Below, piece by piece: positions 9,794 to 19,202 of a DNA stretch of 64,000 nucleotides; position 1 is the first letter of the stretch, and every line of letters begins with the position of its first letter. The position numbers were made by a program, and so were the translations under genes. The DNA is from Litoribacillus peritrichatus (lineage in GTDB: Bacteria > Pseudomonadota > Gammaproteobacteria > Pseudomonadales > Litoribrevibacteraceae): assembly GCF_039537985.1 (NCBI RefSeq), contig NZ_BAABBN010000007.1:620001-684000 (forward strand), in the 5' to 3' direction. A model generated the notes under the pieces. That model searched no databases and was not told where the DNA came from. It was given only the letters and a program-made list of their open reading frames with translations.

Positions 9794-12226
9794 TTGAAAG
9801 ACCCTAATAGTCAGCGAGAAGCTGATAAATATGAGAATCCGGTACCTAGCCGGGAATTTATTACATCTTACCTGGAGCAAGCTGATAAGGCTTTGACTCA
9901 TATGCAGCTGTGTTCCTCATTTGATATTTTCGATGATGAGCGCGTTGAGGCCATGCGTCGCCGATTGATTGCGATGACAAGAGATGGCCAATTAATTTGC
10001 GATCGGCAACAGCGCTATAAGCCGATTTCCGCGATCCCTACTTTTGATGGCGTTGTGATAGGCCATCGTGATGGTTATGGCTTTGTGAAGCCGGAAGACG
10101 GTTCCAGTGATCTGTACCTTCATGCCCGAGAAATGGGTAAGGTGTTTGATGGTGACTCAGTTCGAGTGATGGTCAGTGGTGTTGATCATAAAGGACGACG
10201 TGAAGCCCGAATTATTCAAGTGCTGAAGCGTAATACGCTTGAGTTAGTGGGCCGTTACTACGCCGATGGCAATGCCGGTTTTGTGGTGCCGGACAGCCGA
10301 CGCATGTCTCAGGAAGTGTACATTGCCTCGGGTAATGCCGGTGAAGCATCAACAGGACAGTACGTGGTCGTTCAGATAGAGCGCCATCCTTCCCGCAAAG
10401 AAAAAGCGGCAGGCAAGATCATCAAAATTCTGGGCGACCACTTGGCGCCGGGGATGGAAATTGATGTCGCTTTGCATACCCATGACATTCCGAACGAGTG
10501 GCCCGCTGACGTGCTGGACGAGATTGCCGGTTTCAGTGAGCAAGTCTCGGATGATGCCAAGCGGCATCGGGTCGATTTGCGTGATTTACCTTTGGTGACG
10601 ATTGATGGCGAAGACGCCAAAGATTTTGATGATGCGGTGTTCTGTGAGAAGAAAAAGGGCGGTGGCTGGCGGCTTTATGTGGCGATTGCCGATGTTTCGC
10701 ATTATGTGAAGCTAAAAACCGGGCTGGATAAGGAAGCGCAGAACCGGGCAACGTCCGTGTATTTTCCCGGGCATGTGGTGCCTATGTTGCCAGAGGTGCT
10801 GTCGAACGGTTTGTGTTCGTTAAAGCCGTTGGTGGATCGTTTGGCGATGGTGTGTGAAATGACCATCAGTGCCGCAGGGCGCATGAGCGGATATACATTT
10901 TATGAGGCGGTGATTCAATCTCATGCTCGTTTAACTTATAACCGTGTTTCGGCCTTGCTTGAAAAACCAAGAACCAAAGAAGCGCAGCACTTTAAGAAAG
11001 AAGCGCCGCACTTGGTGCCGCATATTCAAGAGTTGTACGCACTCTATAAGCAATTGGTGGCTTGTCGTGAAGAACGCGGTGCAATGGATTTCGATACTAC
11101 CGAGACCCGCATTATTTTTTCACCGGACCGAAAGATTGAGACTATTGTTCCTGTGGTTCGTAATGATGCCCACCGGATCATTGAAGAATGCATGCTGAGT
11201 GCGAACGTGGCGGCAGCGCGTTTTTTACGAAAACATAAGCTGGAAGGTTTATACCGGGTGCACGAAGGCCCGAAAGAAGAGCGCTTACTGAACCTGAAAG
11301 AATTTTTGTTTGAACGTGGTTTGAACTTGGGGGGCGGCGTAAAACCGACTCCGGGGGATTATTTGTTACTGGCCAAACAGATTGAGGAGCGCCCGGATAA
11401 ACACCTGATTCAAACCATGATGTTGCGATCTCTCAGTCAGGCGGTGTATCAACCGGATAACCAAGGTCATTTTGGCTTGGCGTACCCAGAGTATACCCAT
11501 TTTACTTCGCCGATTCGTCGTTACCCGGACTTGATGATTCATCGTGCGATTCGAAGCGCGGTTCGATCCGAAACCCCAGACATCGCGGCCAGTAAAAATA
11601 TTAAGCAAGTTGAGGGGGCCGCATTTCTGAAGCGTGATGCCATTTACCCTTATGACATGCAGGCATTGTTGAATCTCGGTGAGCAGTGCTCGATGGCGGA
11701 GCGCCGCGCCGATGATGCCTCCCGCGATGTGATGGCTTTTTTGAAGTGTGAATACATGGAAGGCCATGTAGGGGATGTTTTCCCTGGCGTGGTGTCTGCG
11801 GTGACAGGTTTTGGTCTGTTTGTTGAGTTGACCGATGTATTTGTGGAAGGGCTGGTTCATGTCAGTAACTTAACTCGGGATTATTATGAGTTTGACGCTG
11901 CTCGGCACATGTTGGTGGGTGAACGCAGCGGTACCGCTTATGCTCTTGGCGACAGTGTTGAGGTTCGAATTGTTCGGGTTGATTTGGATGAGCGCAAAAT
12001 TGATTTAGAATTAGTGGGTCACAAAGGGTCGGTCAAAGCACGCAGAGCCAAGAAAAAATACGCTTCCAAGGCGGAATCTTTAGGGCCGAAGAAGAAAGGT
12101 CGGCGTTCTGGTTCTGGCGTTAAGCGCAGAGCGGCAAGCACAGACTCTGACGCTAAAAAACCAAAGAAGAAGGTAAAGAAAAAATCCAGACGTTCTTCTT
12201 CTAAAACGAATGCAAAAAAGAAATAA
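9794..12226 (+). CDS. rnr: Ribonuclease R
   Basis: A processive 3'-5' exoribonuclease that degrades structured RNA. An N-terminal winged-helix and cold-shock region (GYGFVKPEDG) precedes the RNB catalytic domain (DLPLVTIDGEDAKDFDDAV, with the metal-binding aspartates, near residue 265) and HFTSPIRRYPDLMIHR. An S1 domain and a Lys/Arg/Ser-rich tail (about the last 75 residues) complete its 810 residues. The start is TTG at 9794 with AGGA at 9782-9785 upstream. rlmB follows 52 bases later, as in the widespread rnr-rlmB pair. Confidence 0.96.
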   Translation: MKDPNSQREADKYENPVPSREFITSYLEQADKALTHMQLCSSFDIFDDERVEAMRRRLIAMTRDGQLICDRQQRYKPISAIPTFDGVVIGHRDGYGFVKPEDGSSDLYLHAREMGKVFDGDSVRVMVSGVDHKGRREARIIQVLKRNTLELVGRYYADGNAGFVVPDSRRMSQEVYIASGNAGEASTGQYVVVQIERHPSRKEKAAGKIIKILGDHLAPGMEIDVALHTHDIPNEWPADVLDEIAGFSEQVSDDAKRHRVDLRDLPLVTIDGEDAKDFDDAVFCEKKKGGGWRLYVAIADVSHYVKLKTGLDKEAQNRATSVYFPGHVVPMLPEVLSNGLCSLKPLVDRLAMVCEMTISAAGRMSGYTFYEAVIQSHARLTYNRVSALLEKPRTKEAQHFKKEAPHLVPHIQELYALYKQLVACREERGAMDFDTTETRIIFSPDRKIETIVPVVRNDAHRIIEECMLSANVAAARFLRKHKLEGLYRVHEGPKEERLLNLKEFLFERGLNLGGGVKPTPGDYLLLAKQIEERPDKHLIQTMMLRSLSQAVYQPDNQGHFGLAYPEYTHFTSPIRRYPDLMIHRAIRSAVRSETPDIAASKNIKQVEGAAFLKRDAIYPYDMQALLNLGEQCSMAERRADDASRDVMAFLKCEYMEGHVGDVFPGVVSAVTGFGLFVELTDVFVEGLVHVSNLTRDYYEFDAARHMLVGERSGTAYALGDSVEVRIVRVDLDERKIDLELVGHKGSVKARRAKKKYASKAESLGPKKKGRRSGSGVKRRAASTDSDAKKPKKKVKKKSRRSSSKTNAKKK

Positions 12227-12278
12227 CGGAGTCGGTTTGACTTCGTTTGAACCAAGACGGTTAAGGTAGTAAACGTTC

Positions 12279-13025
12279 ATGAGTGATGCGAATTACGTGT
12301 TTGGTATTAATGCAGTTTTTTCTTTGATGAAAAATAATGCAAAGCAAATTGGTACTTTATACGTGTTAACTGGCAAGCGTAATCAGCGTGTAAATGATTT
12401 AATGGACATTGCCAAAAACCTGAATATTCGGGTTGAGCGGGTGGGTGCCGAGTTTTTTGATCAGAAACAACTTGAAGGTGCTCATCAGGGGGTTTTGGTT
12501 GAAACGCAGCAAAACTACACCCAAGATGAATCTGCGCTGGATGTACTGCTGAATGATCTGGATGTGCCGCCGTTTCTGTTGGTGCTGGATGGTGTCACGG
12601 ACCCGCACAACATTGGCGCCTGTTTACGAACGGCTGATGCAGCGGGTGTTCATGCGGTGATTGTGCCAAAAGACAAGTCCGGTACATTGAACGGTACGGC
12701 AATCAAGGTTGCCTGTGGTGCTGCTGAAAACACGCCTTTTATCGCAGTGACTAATCTGGCTCGATGCTTGCGAAAGTTACAAGAGCGCGGTATTTGGATT
12801 ACCGGCACGGCAGGTGAAGCTAAAGCGTCCATCTATCAAACCGACTTAACGGGGCCGGTTGCAGTGGTGATGGGGGCTGAAGGCAAAGGCATGCGTCGTT
12901 TGACTCGAGAATGCTGTGATCAGCTTGCGTTTATGCCGATGGCTGGTGAAGTGAGCAGTTTGAATGTGTCGGTGGCCAGTGGTGTGATTTTGTTTGAAGC
13001 GGTCAGGCAGCGCTCATCGGTCTGA
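12279..13025 (+). CDS. rlmB: 23S rRNA 2'-O-methyltransferase RlmB
   Basis: SpoU-family methyltransferase that modifies G2251 of 23S rRNA. It has the substrate-binding N-terminal domain (VFGINAVFSLMKN) and the trefoil-knot SPOUT domain: LDGVTDPHNIGACLRTADAAG, VMGAEGKGMRRLTRE and LNVSVASGVILFEAVRQ. The 248 residues fit the family. It follows rnr and is probably co-transcribed. Confidence 0.96.
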   Translation: MSDANYVFGINAVFSLMKNNAKQIGTLYVLTGKRNQRVNDLMDIAKNLNIRVERVGAEFFDQKQLEGAHQGVLVETQQNYTQDESALDVLLNDLDVPPFLLVLDGVTDPHNIGACLRTADAAGVHAVIVPKDKSGTLNGTAIKVACGAAENTPFIAVTNLARCLRKLQERGIWITGTAGEAKASIYQTDLTGPVAVVMGAEGKGMRRLTRECCDQLAFMPMAGEVSSLNVSVASGVILFEAVRQRSSV

Positions 13026-13131
13026 TGGCTATGTGAAACTGAGACGTTGTTGGCAAAACGTCGTATGATGGCTTGCAATGTTTACATGATGTAACAGTAT
13101 GGATATGGATCGTTATTACTAAGTGAGCTGT

Positions 13132-13662
13132 ATGAAATCCGTTCGTAGTTGGTTGATGATAATTTTATTGTTGCCCGGTATTGGGGTTGCGAGTACGCAA
13201 TTACCGAGCACCGGCGAACATGTTGCAGATGACCGTTTGTTAAGGCAGGCGGTTGCCCGGTATTTTGAGTTGACGGACGCGATCAGTGTTAAGCCCATTA
13301 AGAAGCGGGTGGGTTCTCTGATTAACCGTAAACTTAAGCAAAATAACTCGGGCGTGCGGCAATTGCACTATGACACGGTAAAGGCGGTCGTTGACGAGGA
13401 AGTCAACTTGCTGTCCGAAGATGCCTATTTCTTTGAAATATATTATCAGGCCTATATCAAGCATTTCTCACTTGAGGATATGCAAGAGATCAATCGTTTC
13501 TTTGCATCGGAGGCCGGAAAGAAGTTTATCTCAACACGCAGCGCCCTGCATAAAGACGTCAGCACATCCACCGTAAAAATGATTCATCACCTGGTAGATC
13601 GGATTGCACCTAAAGTTCAGCTCTCGCTGGCGAAGTCGGGGGTGCAGGTGAGTTTGGATTAA
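13132..13662 (+). CDS. Secreted DUF2059 domain protein
   Basis: A protein of about 176 residues with a signal peptide (MKSVRSWLMIILLLPGIGVA, cut near residue 21). The mature part contains YFFEIYYQAYIKHFSLEDM and INRFFASEAGKKFI, the pattern of the DUF2059 family of periplasmic proteins of unknown function. I prefer ATG 13132, which begins the basic n-region; GTG 13123 is an alternative. No Shine-Dalgarno site is obvious. Confidence 0.75.
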   Translation: MKSVRSWLMIILLLPGIGVASTQLPSTGEHVADDRLLRQAVARYFELTDAISVKPIKKRVGSLINRKLKQNNSGVRQLHYDTVKAVVDEEVNLLSEDAYFFEIYYQAYIKHFSLEDMQEINRFFASEAGKKFISTRSALHKDVSTSTVKMIHHLVDRIAPKVQLSLAKSGVQVSLD

Positions 13663-13697
13663 CTGCCGATTACTCATCCCTGAGACCCATAAATATC

Positions 13698-13726
13698 TTG
13701 ATTGTTTTCTGTGCAATCTTTAGAAT
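13698..13726 (+). promoter_or_regulatory. Predicted sigma-70 promoter of the rpsF operon
   Basis: TTGATT (13698-13703) and TAGAAT (13721-13726) are separated by exactly 17 bases, placing transcription start near 13733, about 110 bases before rpsF. Confidence 0.65.
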
Positions 13727-13795
13727 GCCTGCCTCTTTCTGTAAATGTCAGCCAATTATTGGCCGTCATTTAAAAAGAATTATTATTCACTCCTT

Positions 13796-13818
13796 GCCTC
13801 ACCTTAAATGTGGGAGGC
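13796..13818 (+). promoter_or_regulatory. Hairpin in the rpsF leader, possible S6:S18 control site
   Basis: GCCT-CAC pairs with GTG-GG-AGGC, leaving a two-G bulge, and ends 24 bases before the rpsF ATG. An S6:S18 heterodimer is known to bind a structured rpsF leader in many bacteria. I cannot confirm the specific consensus here. Confidence 0.4.
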
Positions 13819-13842
13819 TATGAACCCATAAGGAGCATTTAT

Positions 13843-14262
13843 ATGCGTCATTATGAAGTCGTTTTCCTGGTACACCCAGACCAAAGCGAACAAGTTCCAG
13901 CGATGATTGAACGTTACCGTTCAGCGATCGAAACTACTGGCGGTTCTATCCACCGTCTAGAAGACTGGGGTCGTCGTCAGTTAGCTTACCCAATCAACAA
14001 GATTCACAAAGCACACTATATTCTTATGAATATCGAGTGTGGTGATGAAGCGTTGGAAGAGCTAAACAACAACTTCCGTTACAACGATGCTGTACTTCGT
14101 AACATGGTTATCCGTCAAAAGGGCCCTGTAACTGAAGTATCTCCAATCAAAGCAGCAGACTCAAGAGAACGTCGTTCACGCGATGAGTCTCGTCCTGAAG
14201 CTAAGCCAGAAGCGGCTGCTCCAGTTGAAGAAGCTCCGGCTTCTGAAGAATCTGCAGAGTAA
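13843..14262 (+). CDS. rpsF: 30S ribosomal protein S6
   Basis: S6 pairs with S18 on the 30S platform. The protein begins MRHYEVVFLVHPDQSEQ and keeps RLEDWGRRQLAYPINK and the RYNDAVLRNMVIR strand. A Glu/Ala/Pro-rich acidic tail (last 30 residues) resembles the glutamylated tail of enterobacterial S6. ATG 13843, with AAGGAG upstream (13831-13836), is the right start; the frame is open further upstream but the extension is not S6-like. First gene of rpsF-rpsR-membrane protein-rplI. Confidence 0.97.
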   Translation: MRHYEVVFLVHPDQSEQVPAMIERYRSAIETTGGSIHRLEDWGRRQLAYPINKIHKAHYILMNIECGDEALEELNNNFRYNDAVLRNMVIRQKGPVTEVSPIKAADSRERRSRDESRPEAKPEAAAPVEEAPASEESAE

Positions 14263-14287
14263 TTGATTATTTAATAGGAGATTTACA

Positions 14288-14515
14288 ATGGCTCGTTTTT
14301 TCCGTCGTAGAAAATTCTGTCGTTTTACAGCTGAAGGCGTAACTGAGATCGATTATAAAGATCTGGATACCCTAAAAGGCTATGTTACTGAAACTGGCAA
14401 AATCGTACCTAGCCGTATCACAGGTACAAAAGCTAAGTATCAGCGTCAATTAGCAACCGCTATTAAGCGTGCACGTTACGTGGCTTTATTGCCATACACT
14501 GACGCACACGAATAA
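14288..14515 (+). CDS. rpsR: 30S ribosomal protein S18
   Basis: A 75-residue basic protein with FFRRRKFCRFTAEGV at the N-terminus and the conserved core DLDTLKGYVTETGKIVPSRI followed by AIKRARYVALLPY. It starts 25 bases after rpsF with a TAGGAGA ribosome-binding site. S18 binds S6 and the central domain of 16S rRNA. Confidence 0.98.
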   Translation: MARFFRRRKFCRFTAEGVTEIDYKDLDTLKGYVTETGKIVPSRITGTKAKYQRQLATAIKRARYVALLPYTDAHE

Positions 14516-14529
14516 GTTAGGAGGGACTC

Positions 14530-15399
14530 ATGCTCTGGCTGGCTCGAACAGCTCTGTCTAGCCCGTTGCATGCAATCTCTTTGGCAGTTGGCTTTACCAT
14601 ACTGCCTTTATTGACTTGGCTAGGCGCTGCAATTGCAGCTTTGATTATGCTGGCCAAGGGCCCCAAAGACGGCGTCAGTTGTTTTGTGGCTGCTTTGATA
14701 CCTTCAATTTATTTTGCAGTTGAAGGTGAAGGGCAGCGCGCGGACTTCATCTATCTTTCGCTCACCTGGCTGATCGCTGTGGTGCTTTGGTGGTCAAGAT
14801 CATGGATATGGGTTTTAGGGGCTTTGGTGGTGGCAGGTGCGGCTCAGCATTTGTTATTTCCGGTGGTAACCGACCAGCAATTAACCTTATTGGTTAATGA
14901 GGTCGGAAAGTTACTGGAAGAGCTTGCAAAGCAGAATCCGGAAGCTGGCGTCTTTCAGGCCCCTGACCCGGTAATGTACTCGGGAATGATTCAGTTTGCC
15001 GTTATGTTCGGCGCTTTGATCAGCCTGATGTTTGCTCGCATGTTGCAAGCAGCCATCTATAACCCGGGCGGCTTTCAGAAAGAGTTTCACTCGATCCGAT
15101 TGCCTTCATCATTTGTGTCTTTGTTGATTCTGGTGACGTTGCTTGTGGGTTTGACCGACGGCTCGTTGAACGGGCTGATCCCGATGATGATGTTACCTTT
15201 GGCGATTGCCGGAATATCCTTGGTCCATGGCAGTATTGGAATTAAAAAACTCGGTGGGAACTGGCTGGTACTCTTTTATATAAGTTTAGTACTGGTGGGT
15301 TCTCTAACTCTTTTATTGTTGGTGGTATTTGCGGTGTTGGACAGTGCTTTTGATTTTCGAAAGCGTCTGGCGAATAAAATAAATAGCGACTCACAATAA
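14530..15399 (+). CDS. Polytopic membrane protein between rpsR and rplI (DUF2232-like)
   Basis: A 289-residue very hydrophobic protein with about seven or eight predicted membrane helices. It sits 14 bases after rpsR and 20 before rplI with a TTAGGAGG ribosome-binding site, so it belongs to the ribosomal protein operon. From memory, Pseudomonas carries a similar uncharacterised membrane protein at this position, and the hydrophobic pattern resembles DUF2232/YybS proteins. I see no catalytic motif and assign no function. Confidence 0.8.
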   Translation: MLWLARTALSSPLHAISLAVGFTILPLLTWLGAAIAALIMLAKGPKDGVSCFVAALIPSIYFAVEGEGQRADFIYLSLTWLIAVVLWWSRSWIWVLGALVVAGAAQHLLFPVVTDQQLTLLVNEVGKLLEELAKQNPEAGVFQAPDPVMYSGMIQFAVMFGALISLMFARMLQAAIYNPGGFQKEFHSIRLPSSFVSLLILVTLLVGLTDGSLNGLIPMMMLPLAIAGISLVHGSIGIKKLGGNWLVLFYISLVLVGSLTLLLLVVFAVLDSAFDFRKRLANKINSDSQ

Positions 15400-15419
15400 T
15401 TACTTTTGAGGACAGCGAG

Positions 15420-15866
15420 ATGGAAATTATTCTACTCGAACGTGTTGGTAAACTAGGTGACTTGGGCGATCAGGTTACTGTTAAAGCTGGTTACGGTCGT
15501 AACTTCCTTATCCCTTTCGGTAAGGCAGTTCCTGCAACTAAAGCAAACGTAGCAGATTTTGAAGCACGTCGTGCTGAGCTTGAAAAAGCCGCTGCTGAGA
15601 AATTGGCGACAGCTGAAGCTCGTGCAGAGAAGATCAGTGGCTTTACTTTGAACATCGAAGCAAAATCCGGTGACGAAGGTAAGTTGTTTGGTTCTATCGG
15701 TTTGCGTGATGTTTCTGATGCGCTAACTGAAGCAGGTATTGACGTTGCTAAAAGCGAAGTTCGTATGCCTGAAGGTCCTATTCGCAATATTGGCGAATAT
15801 GAGATCGTTGCTCAGTTGCACAGCGACGTATCAGCTACTTTCAATGTAGTAGTTGTTGCTGAGTAA
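15420..15866 (+). CDS. rplI: 50S ribosomal protein L9
   Basis: L9 bridges ribosomes at the base of the L1 stalk. The N-terminal domain shows MEIILLERVGKLGDLGDQVTV and KAGYGRNFLIPFGKAV, joined by a long Ala/Glu-rich helix to the C-terminal domain (KLFGSIGLRDVSDAL). The 148 residues are typical. A strong terminator follows, so this ends the operon. Confidence 0.98.
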   Translation: MEIILLERVGKLGDLGDQVTVKAGYGRNFLIPFGKAVPATKANVADFEARRAELEKAAAEKLATAEARAEKISGFTLNIEAKSGDEGKLFGSIGLRDVSDALTEAGIDVAKSEVRMPEGPIRNIGEYEIVAQLHSDVSATFNVVVVAE

Positions 15867-15914
15867 TTCTTTCCTGTAAAGAATGAAACGCAGGGTGGTT
15901 TTCGAACTACCAGG

Positions 15915-15953
15915 AAAAGGCATCGGTGGTTTATACTGCCGGTGCCTTTTTTG
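15915..15953 (+). terminator. Rho-independent terminator after rplI
   Basis: GGCATCGG (15919-15926) pairs with CCGGTGCC (15939-15946), one G-U pair, followed by six T. It lies 25 bases before dnaB. Confidence 0.9.
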
Positions 15954-15977
15954 TTGAGCAGTGATTGAAAAAAGACT

Positions 15978-17369
15978 ATGGCTGAGACTGAAGATTTAGA
16001 TTTTTTGAGAAAACCACCTTTTTCACTGGAAGCTGAGCAGTCTGTGCTGGGCGGCCTGATGCTGGATAATGAAGCATGGGATGGCGTGGCCGAAAAGCTG
16101 ATGGAGCGCGATTTTTATCAAGGCTCACACAGGCAAATCTTCAGTGTGATGCAGCAGTTGGTGGTGAAGGAAAAGCCCATTGACTGGCTAACGCTCAGCA
16201 ACGAATTGGAACGATTAGGTGAGTTGGATGAGGTTGGTGGTCAGGCTTATTTAGCCGAGTTGGCCCATAACACTCCAACCACCAGTAACATTCTGGCGTA
16301 TTCTGACATTGTTCGTGAACGTTCGATTATTCGTCAGCTGTTGGGCGAGGTCTCAGATATTGCAGATCGTGCGTATCGCCCCGAAGGCGCCAGCAGTGAT
16401 GAAATTTTGGATGATGCTGAAAGGCGTATCCTTCAAATTGCAGAGTCCAGAAACAAAAAAGACGACGGCCCACAACATATTAAGCCCGTTCTGAAAAAAA
16501 CCCTCGATAATATTGAAGCTTTGGTGAAGCAGGGCGGAGACATCACCGGTGTCACTACTGGATTTACCGAACTGGACAAAATGACGTCCGGTATGCAGCC
16601 CTCTGACTTGTTGATTGTTGCAGCAAGACCTTCCATGGGTAAGACCACTTTTGCGATGAACCTGGTTGAAAATGCCTTGCTTAAAAGTAAGGAAGGTTGT
16701 CCTTGTCTGGTATTTAGTTTGGAGATGCCGTCCGAGCAGATTGTGATGAGGATGATCGCTTCGTTAGGCGGGATTAACCAAACTGATGTGCGTACCGGTA
16801 AGCTGGATGAAGAGGGCTGGAGCAAGCTCAGTGCTGCGGTCACAATGCTGAACGATAAGCCTTTGTTTATCGATGATACGGCGGGGATCACTCCCAATGA
16901 AATGAAGGCCAGGGCGCGCCGAATTCACCGTGAATGCCAAGATCAGGGTGGGGTTGGCATGATTATGGTCGATTACTTGCAGTTGATGCGAGTTCCGGGT
17001 TTCGAAAATAACCGAACTCAGGAGATTTCTGAGATCTCCCGTTCCCTGAAAGCCTTGGCAAAAGAATTACAGTGTCCTGTTGTTGCGCTTGCTCAGTTAA
17101 ACCGTAGTTTGGAACAGCGACCGAATAAACGTCCGGTGAACTCGGACTTGCGTGAATCGGGTGCGATTGAGCAGGATGCGGACGTCATTATGTTTCTTTA
17201 CCGTGACGCGGTCTACAACGAGGAATCTCCTCCGGAACGTGCCGAAGTCATCATTGGTAAGCAGCGTAATGGTCCGATTGGTTCTATGCCAATCCGTTTT
17301 GAGGGTGCTTTTTCTCGCTTTGTGGATGCGATGCCAGAAGAATATGACGCGTGGGCAAATGAAGAATAA
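15978..17369 (+). CDS. dnaB: Replicative DNA helicase DnaB
   Basis: Hexameric helicase that unwinds DNA ahead of the replication fork. The N-terminal domain starts PPFSLEAEQSVLGGLMLDN. The RecA-like domain carries Walker A ARPSMGKTTFAMN (about residue 214), Walker B IMVDYLQLM and SDLRESGAIEQDADV. At 463 residues it has family length with no intein. It follows rplI as in Pseudomonas. Confidence 0.98.
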   Translation: MAETEDLDFLRKPPFSLEAEQSVLGGLMLDNEAWDGVAEKLMERDFYQGSHRQIFSVMQQLVVKEKPIDWLTLSNELERLGELDEVGGQAYLAELAHNTPTTSNILAYSDIVRERSIIRQLLGEVSDIADRAYRPEGASSDEILDDAERRILQIAESRNKKDDGPQHIKPVLKKTLDNIEALVKQGGDITGVTTGFTELDKMTSGMQPSDLLIVAARPSMGKTTFAMNLVENALLKSKEGCPCLVFSLEMPSEQIVMRMIASLGGINQTDVRTGKLDEEGWSKLSAAVTMLNDKPLFIDDTAGITPNEMKARARRIHRECQDQGGVGMIMVDYLQLMRVPGFENNRTQEISEISRSLKALAKELQCPVVALAQLNRSLEQRPNKRPVNSDLRESGAIEQDADVIMFLYRDAVYNEESPPERAEVIIGKQRNGPIGSMPIRFEGAFSRFVDAMPEEYDAWANEE

Positions 17370-17469
17370 ACGTCTACTGTTCTAAGTGAAAGGTATGTGT
17401 TTTTTTGCCTTTTTATTTCCGGCGTACGCTTGTTTTCTCTAAAAAAGAGCAACAATTGATTTATTTGTG

Positions 17470-17586
17470 TATAATGCGCCCGCCTGTACAGGCCCCGTAG
17501 TTATTGGCTTTGCGGCTGATCTATCGTGGTGCGGAGTGTTTATTTATAGTGCACTTTTGACTTTGGAATTGTGATTGCCTGTACAG
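17470..17586 (+). promoter_or_regulatory. Upstream region of mqo: -10 box and two CTGTACAG repeats
   Basis: A perfect TATAAT (17470-17475) followed by the GC-rich discriminator GCGCCCGCC has no good -35 box, so an activator may be needed. GCCTGTACAG, containing the 8-base palindrome CTGTACAG, occurs at 17482-17491 and again at 17577-17586 in the 280-base leader. The regulator is unknown. Confidence 0.4.
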
Positions 17587-17653
17587 ACGTGAGATTGGAA
17601 TACGGTTGGAAAACGTATTTTGTGAAGTGTTTATTCTTTGTAGGGCGAAGGTA

Positions 17654-19135
17654 ATGGCTGTAAAAACTGCAGATGTATTGTTAGTCGGTGGCGGAGTGAT
17701 GAGCACAACGTTGGGTATGATGCTAAAGCAACTCGACCCATCGTTAAAAATTGTCATGGTTGAGCGCTTGGATCATGTTGCTCACGAAAGTACTGATGGT
17801 TGGAATAATGCAGGCACAGGCCATGCGGGTTATTGTGAATTAAACTACACGCCTCAAAACGCAGACGGCAGTGTAGAAATCGATCGTGCTTTATCCATCA
17901 ATGCTGCGTTTGAATCGTCGTTGCAGCTGTGGTCATATCTTGTTAAAAATGATGCCTTACCGGCACCAACGAATTTTATTAACCCTGTGCCGCATTTGAG
18001 CTTTGTCTGGGGTGAAGACGATGTGAAGTTCTTGCGTGAGCGTTATAAGAAACTGAGTGCTCACCATTTGTTCGATGCGATGGAATACAGCGAAGATCCT
18101 GCGGTGTTAGCGGACTGGATGCCATTAGTGATGGCGGAGCGTGATGCTAGCCAACCGGTGGCTGCGACGCGCGTTAAACACGGTTCAGACGTAGACTTCG
18201 GTTCGTTGACTCGCAATATGGTCGAAGATTTACAAAAATCTGAAAACTTTGAATTGATGCTGAATAATTCGGTGACCAAAATCAAACAGCAAGAAGACGG
18301 TCGCTGGAGTGTTCGGGTAAAAGAAAAACACACCAAGATTGTAAAAACCATTGATGCCGGTTTTGTGTTCTTGGGCGCAGGCGGTGGTGCGTTGCCTTTG
18401 CTTCAGAAGTCCGGGATTCCTGAGCGTAAAGGTTATGGTGGCTTCCCGGTGAGTGGCCAGTGGTTGGTGTGTAAAAACCCTGAAATTGTTAAGAAGCACG
18501 GTTCTAAGGTGTATGGTAAGGCAGCAATTGGTGCGCCGCCGATGTCCGTACCTCATCTGGATACACGCATCATTAATGGTGAGCCAGCTCTGTTGTTTGG
18601 CCCGTTTGCAGGCTTCACTACTAAGTTCCTGAAAAAAGGTTCTAAGCTGGATCTGTTTGGTTCGGTCAAAGGCAATAACTTAAAGCCTATGATGTCGGTG
18701 GGTGCTAATAACATGGACTTGACCAAGTACTTGATTGGTGAAGTGTTCCAGTCTCAGAAGGAGCGTGTGGAAGCACTGCGAAACTTCCACCCGCAAGCGA
18801 AGGATGAGAACTGGACGTTGGCAAAAGCCGGTCAGCGCGTTCAGATCATTAAGAAAGATGAAAGCGGCAAGGGTAAGCTGGAATTCGGTACTGAATTGGT
18901 TGCTTCTGCGGACGGCAGTTTGGCGGCGTTATTGGGGGCTTCTCCGGGGGCTTCAACAGCCGTACAGGCGATGGTTGATGTGATTGAACGTTGCTTTAAA
19001 GATAAGATTGCTCAGCCGGAATGGCAGGCGAAAATGCAGGAAATGATCCCTGCTTACGGCAAGTCATTGATTGAGGATGGAGAACTGTTGAAAACCGTCC
19101 GTAAGGAAACGTTAGGCACCCTTGGCTTAGGCTAA
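17654..19135 (+). CDS. mqo: Malate:quinone oxidoreductase
   Basis: A membrane-associated FAD enzyme that oxidises malate to oxaloacetate and passes electrons to quinone, an alternative to NAD malate dehydrogenase. The N-terminus ADVLLVGGGVMSTTLG is the Rossmann FAD loop, followed by STDGWNNAGTGHAGYCELNY and GAGGGALPLLQKSGIPE. I start it at ATG 17654, after GAAGG (17647-17651), giving 493 residues; the frame is open from 17606 but the extension is not family-like. It is a single-gene unit bounded by a terminator. Confidence 0.96.
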   Translation: MAVKTADVLLVGGGVMSTTLGMMLKQLDPSLKIVMVERLDHVAHESTDGWNNAGTGHAGYCELNYTPQNADGSVEIDRALSINAAFESSLQLWSYLVKNDALPAPTNFINPVPHLSFVWGEDDVKFLRERYKKLSAHHLFDAMEYSEDPAVLADWMPLVMAERDASQPVAATRVKHGSDVDFGSLTRNMVEDLQKSENFELMLNNSVTKIKQQEDGRWSVRVKEKHTKIVKTIDAGFVFLGAGGGALPLLQKSGIPERKGYGGFPVSGQWLVCKNPEIVKKHGSKVYGKAAIGAPPMSVPHLDTRIINGEPALLFGPFAGFTTKFLKKGSKLDLFGSVKGNNLKPMMSVGANNMDLTKYLIGEVFQSQKERVEALRNFHPQAKDENWTLAKAGQRVQIIKKDESGKGKLEFGTELVASADGSLAALLGASPGASTAVQAMVDVIERCFKDKIAQPEWQAKMQEMIPAYGKSLIEDGELLKTVRKETLGTLGLG

Positions 19136-19156
19136 TTGTTTGCGGGTCTTTAGTTA

Positions 19157-19187
19157 AAAAAACCAGCGTTGAGCGCTGGTTTTTTTG
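19157..19187. terminator. Bidirectional terminator between mqo and the 3-hydroxyacyl-CoA dehydrogenase gene
   Basis: ACCAGCG-TTGAG-CGCTGGT with an A-run before and a T-run after; it can end transcription from both converging genes. Confidence 0.92.
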
Positions 19188-19202
19188 TTTTTATCAGAAG
19201 CG

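Noticed and set aside
11366..11860. 164-codon minus-strand frame inside rnr
   Set aside because: Antisense to the conserved RNB domain; no recognisable protein features.
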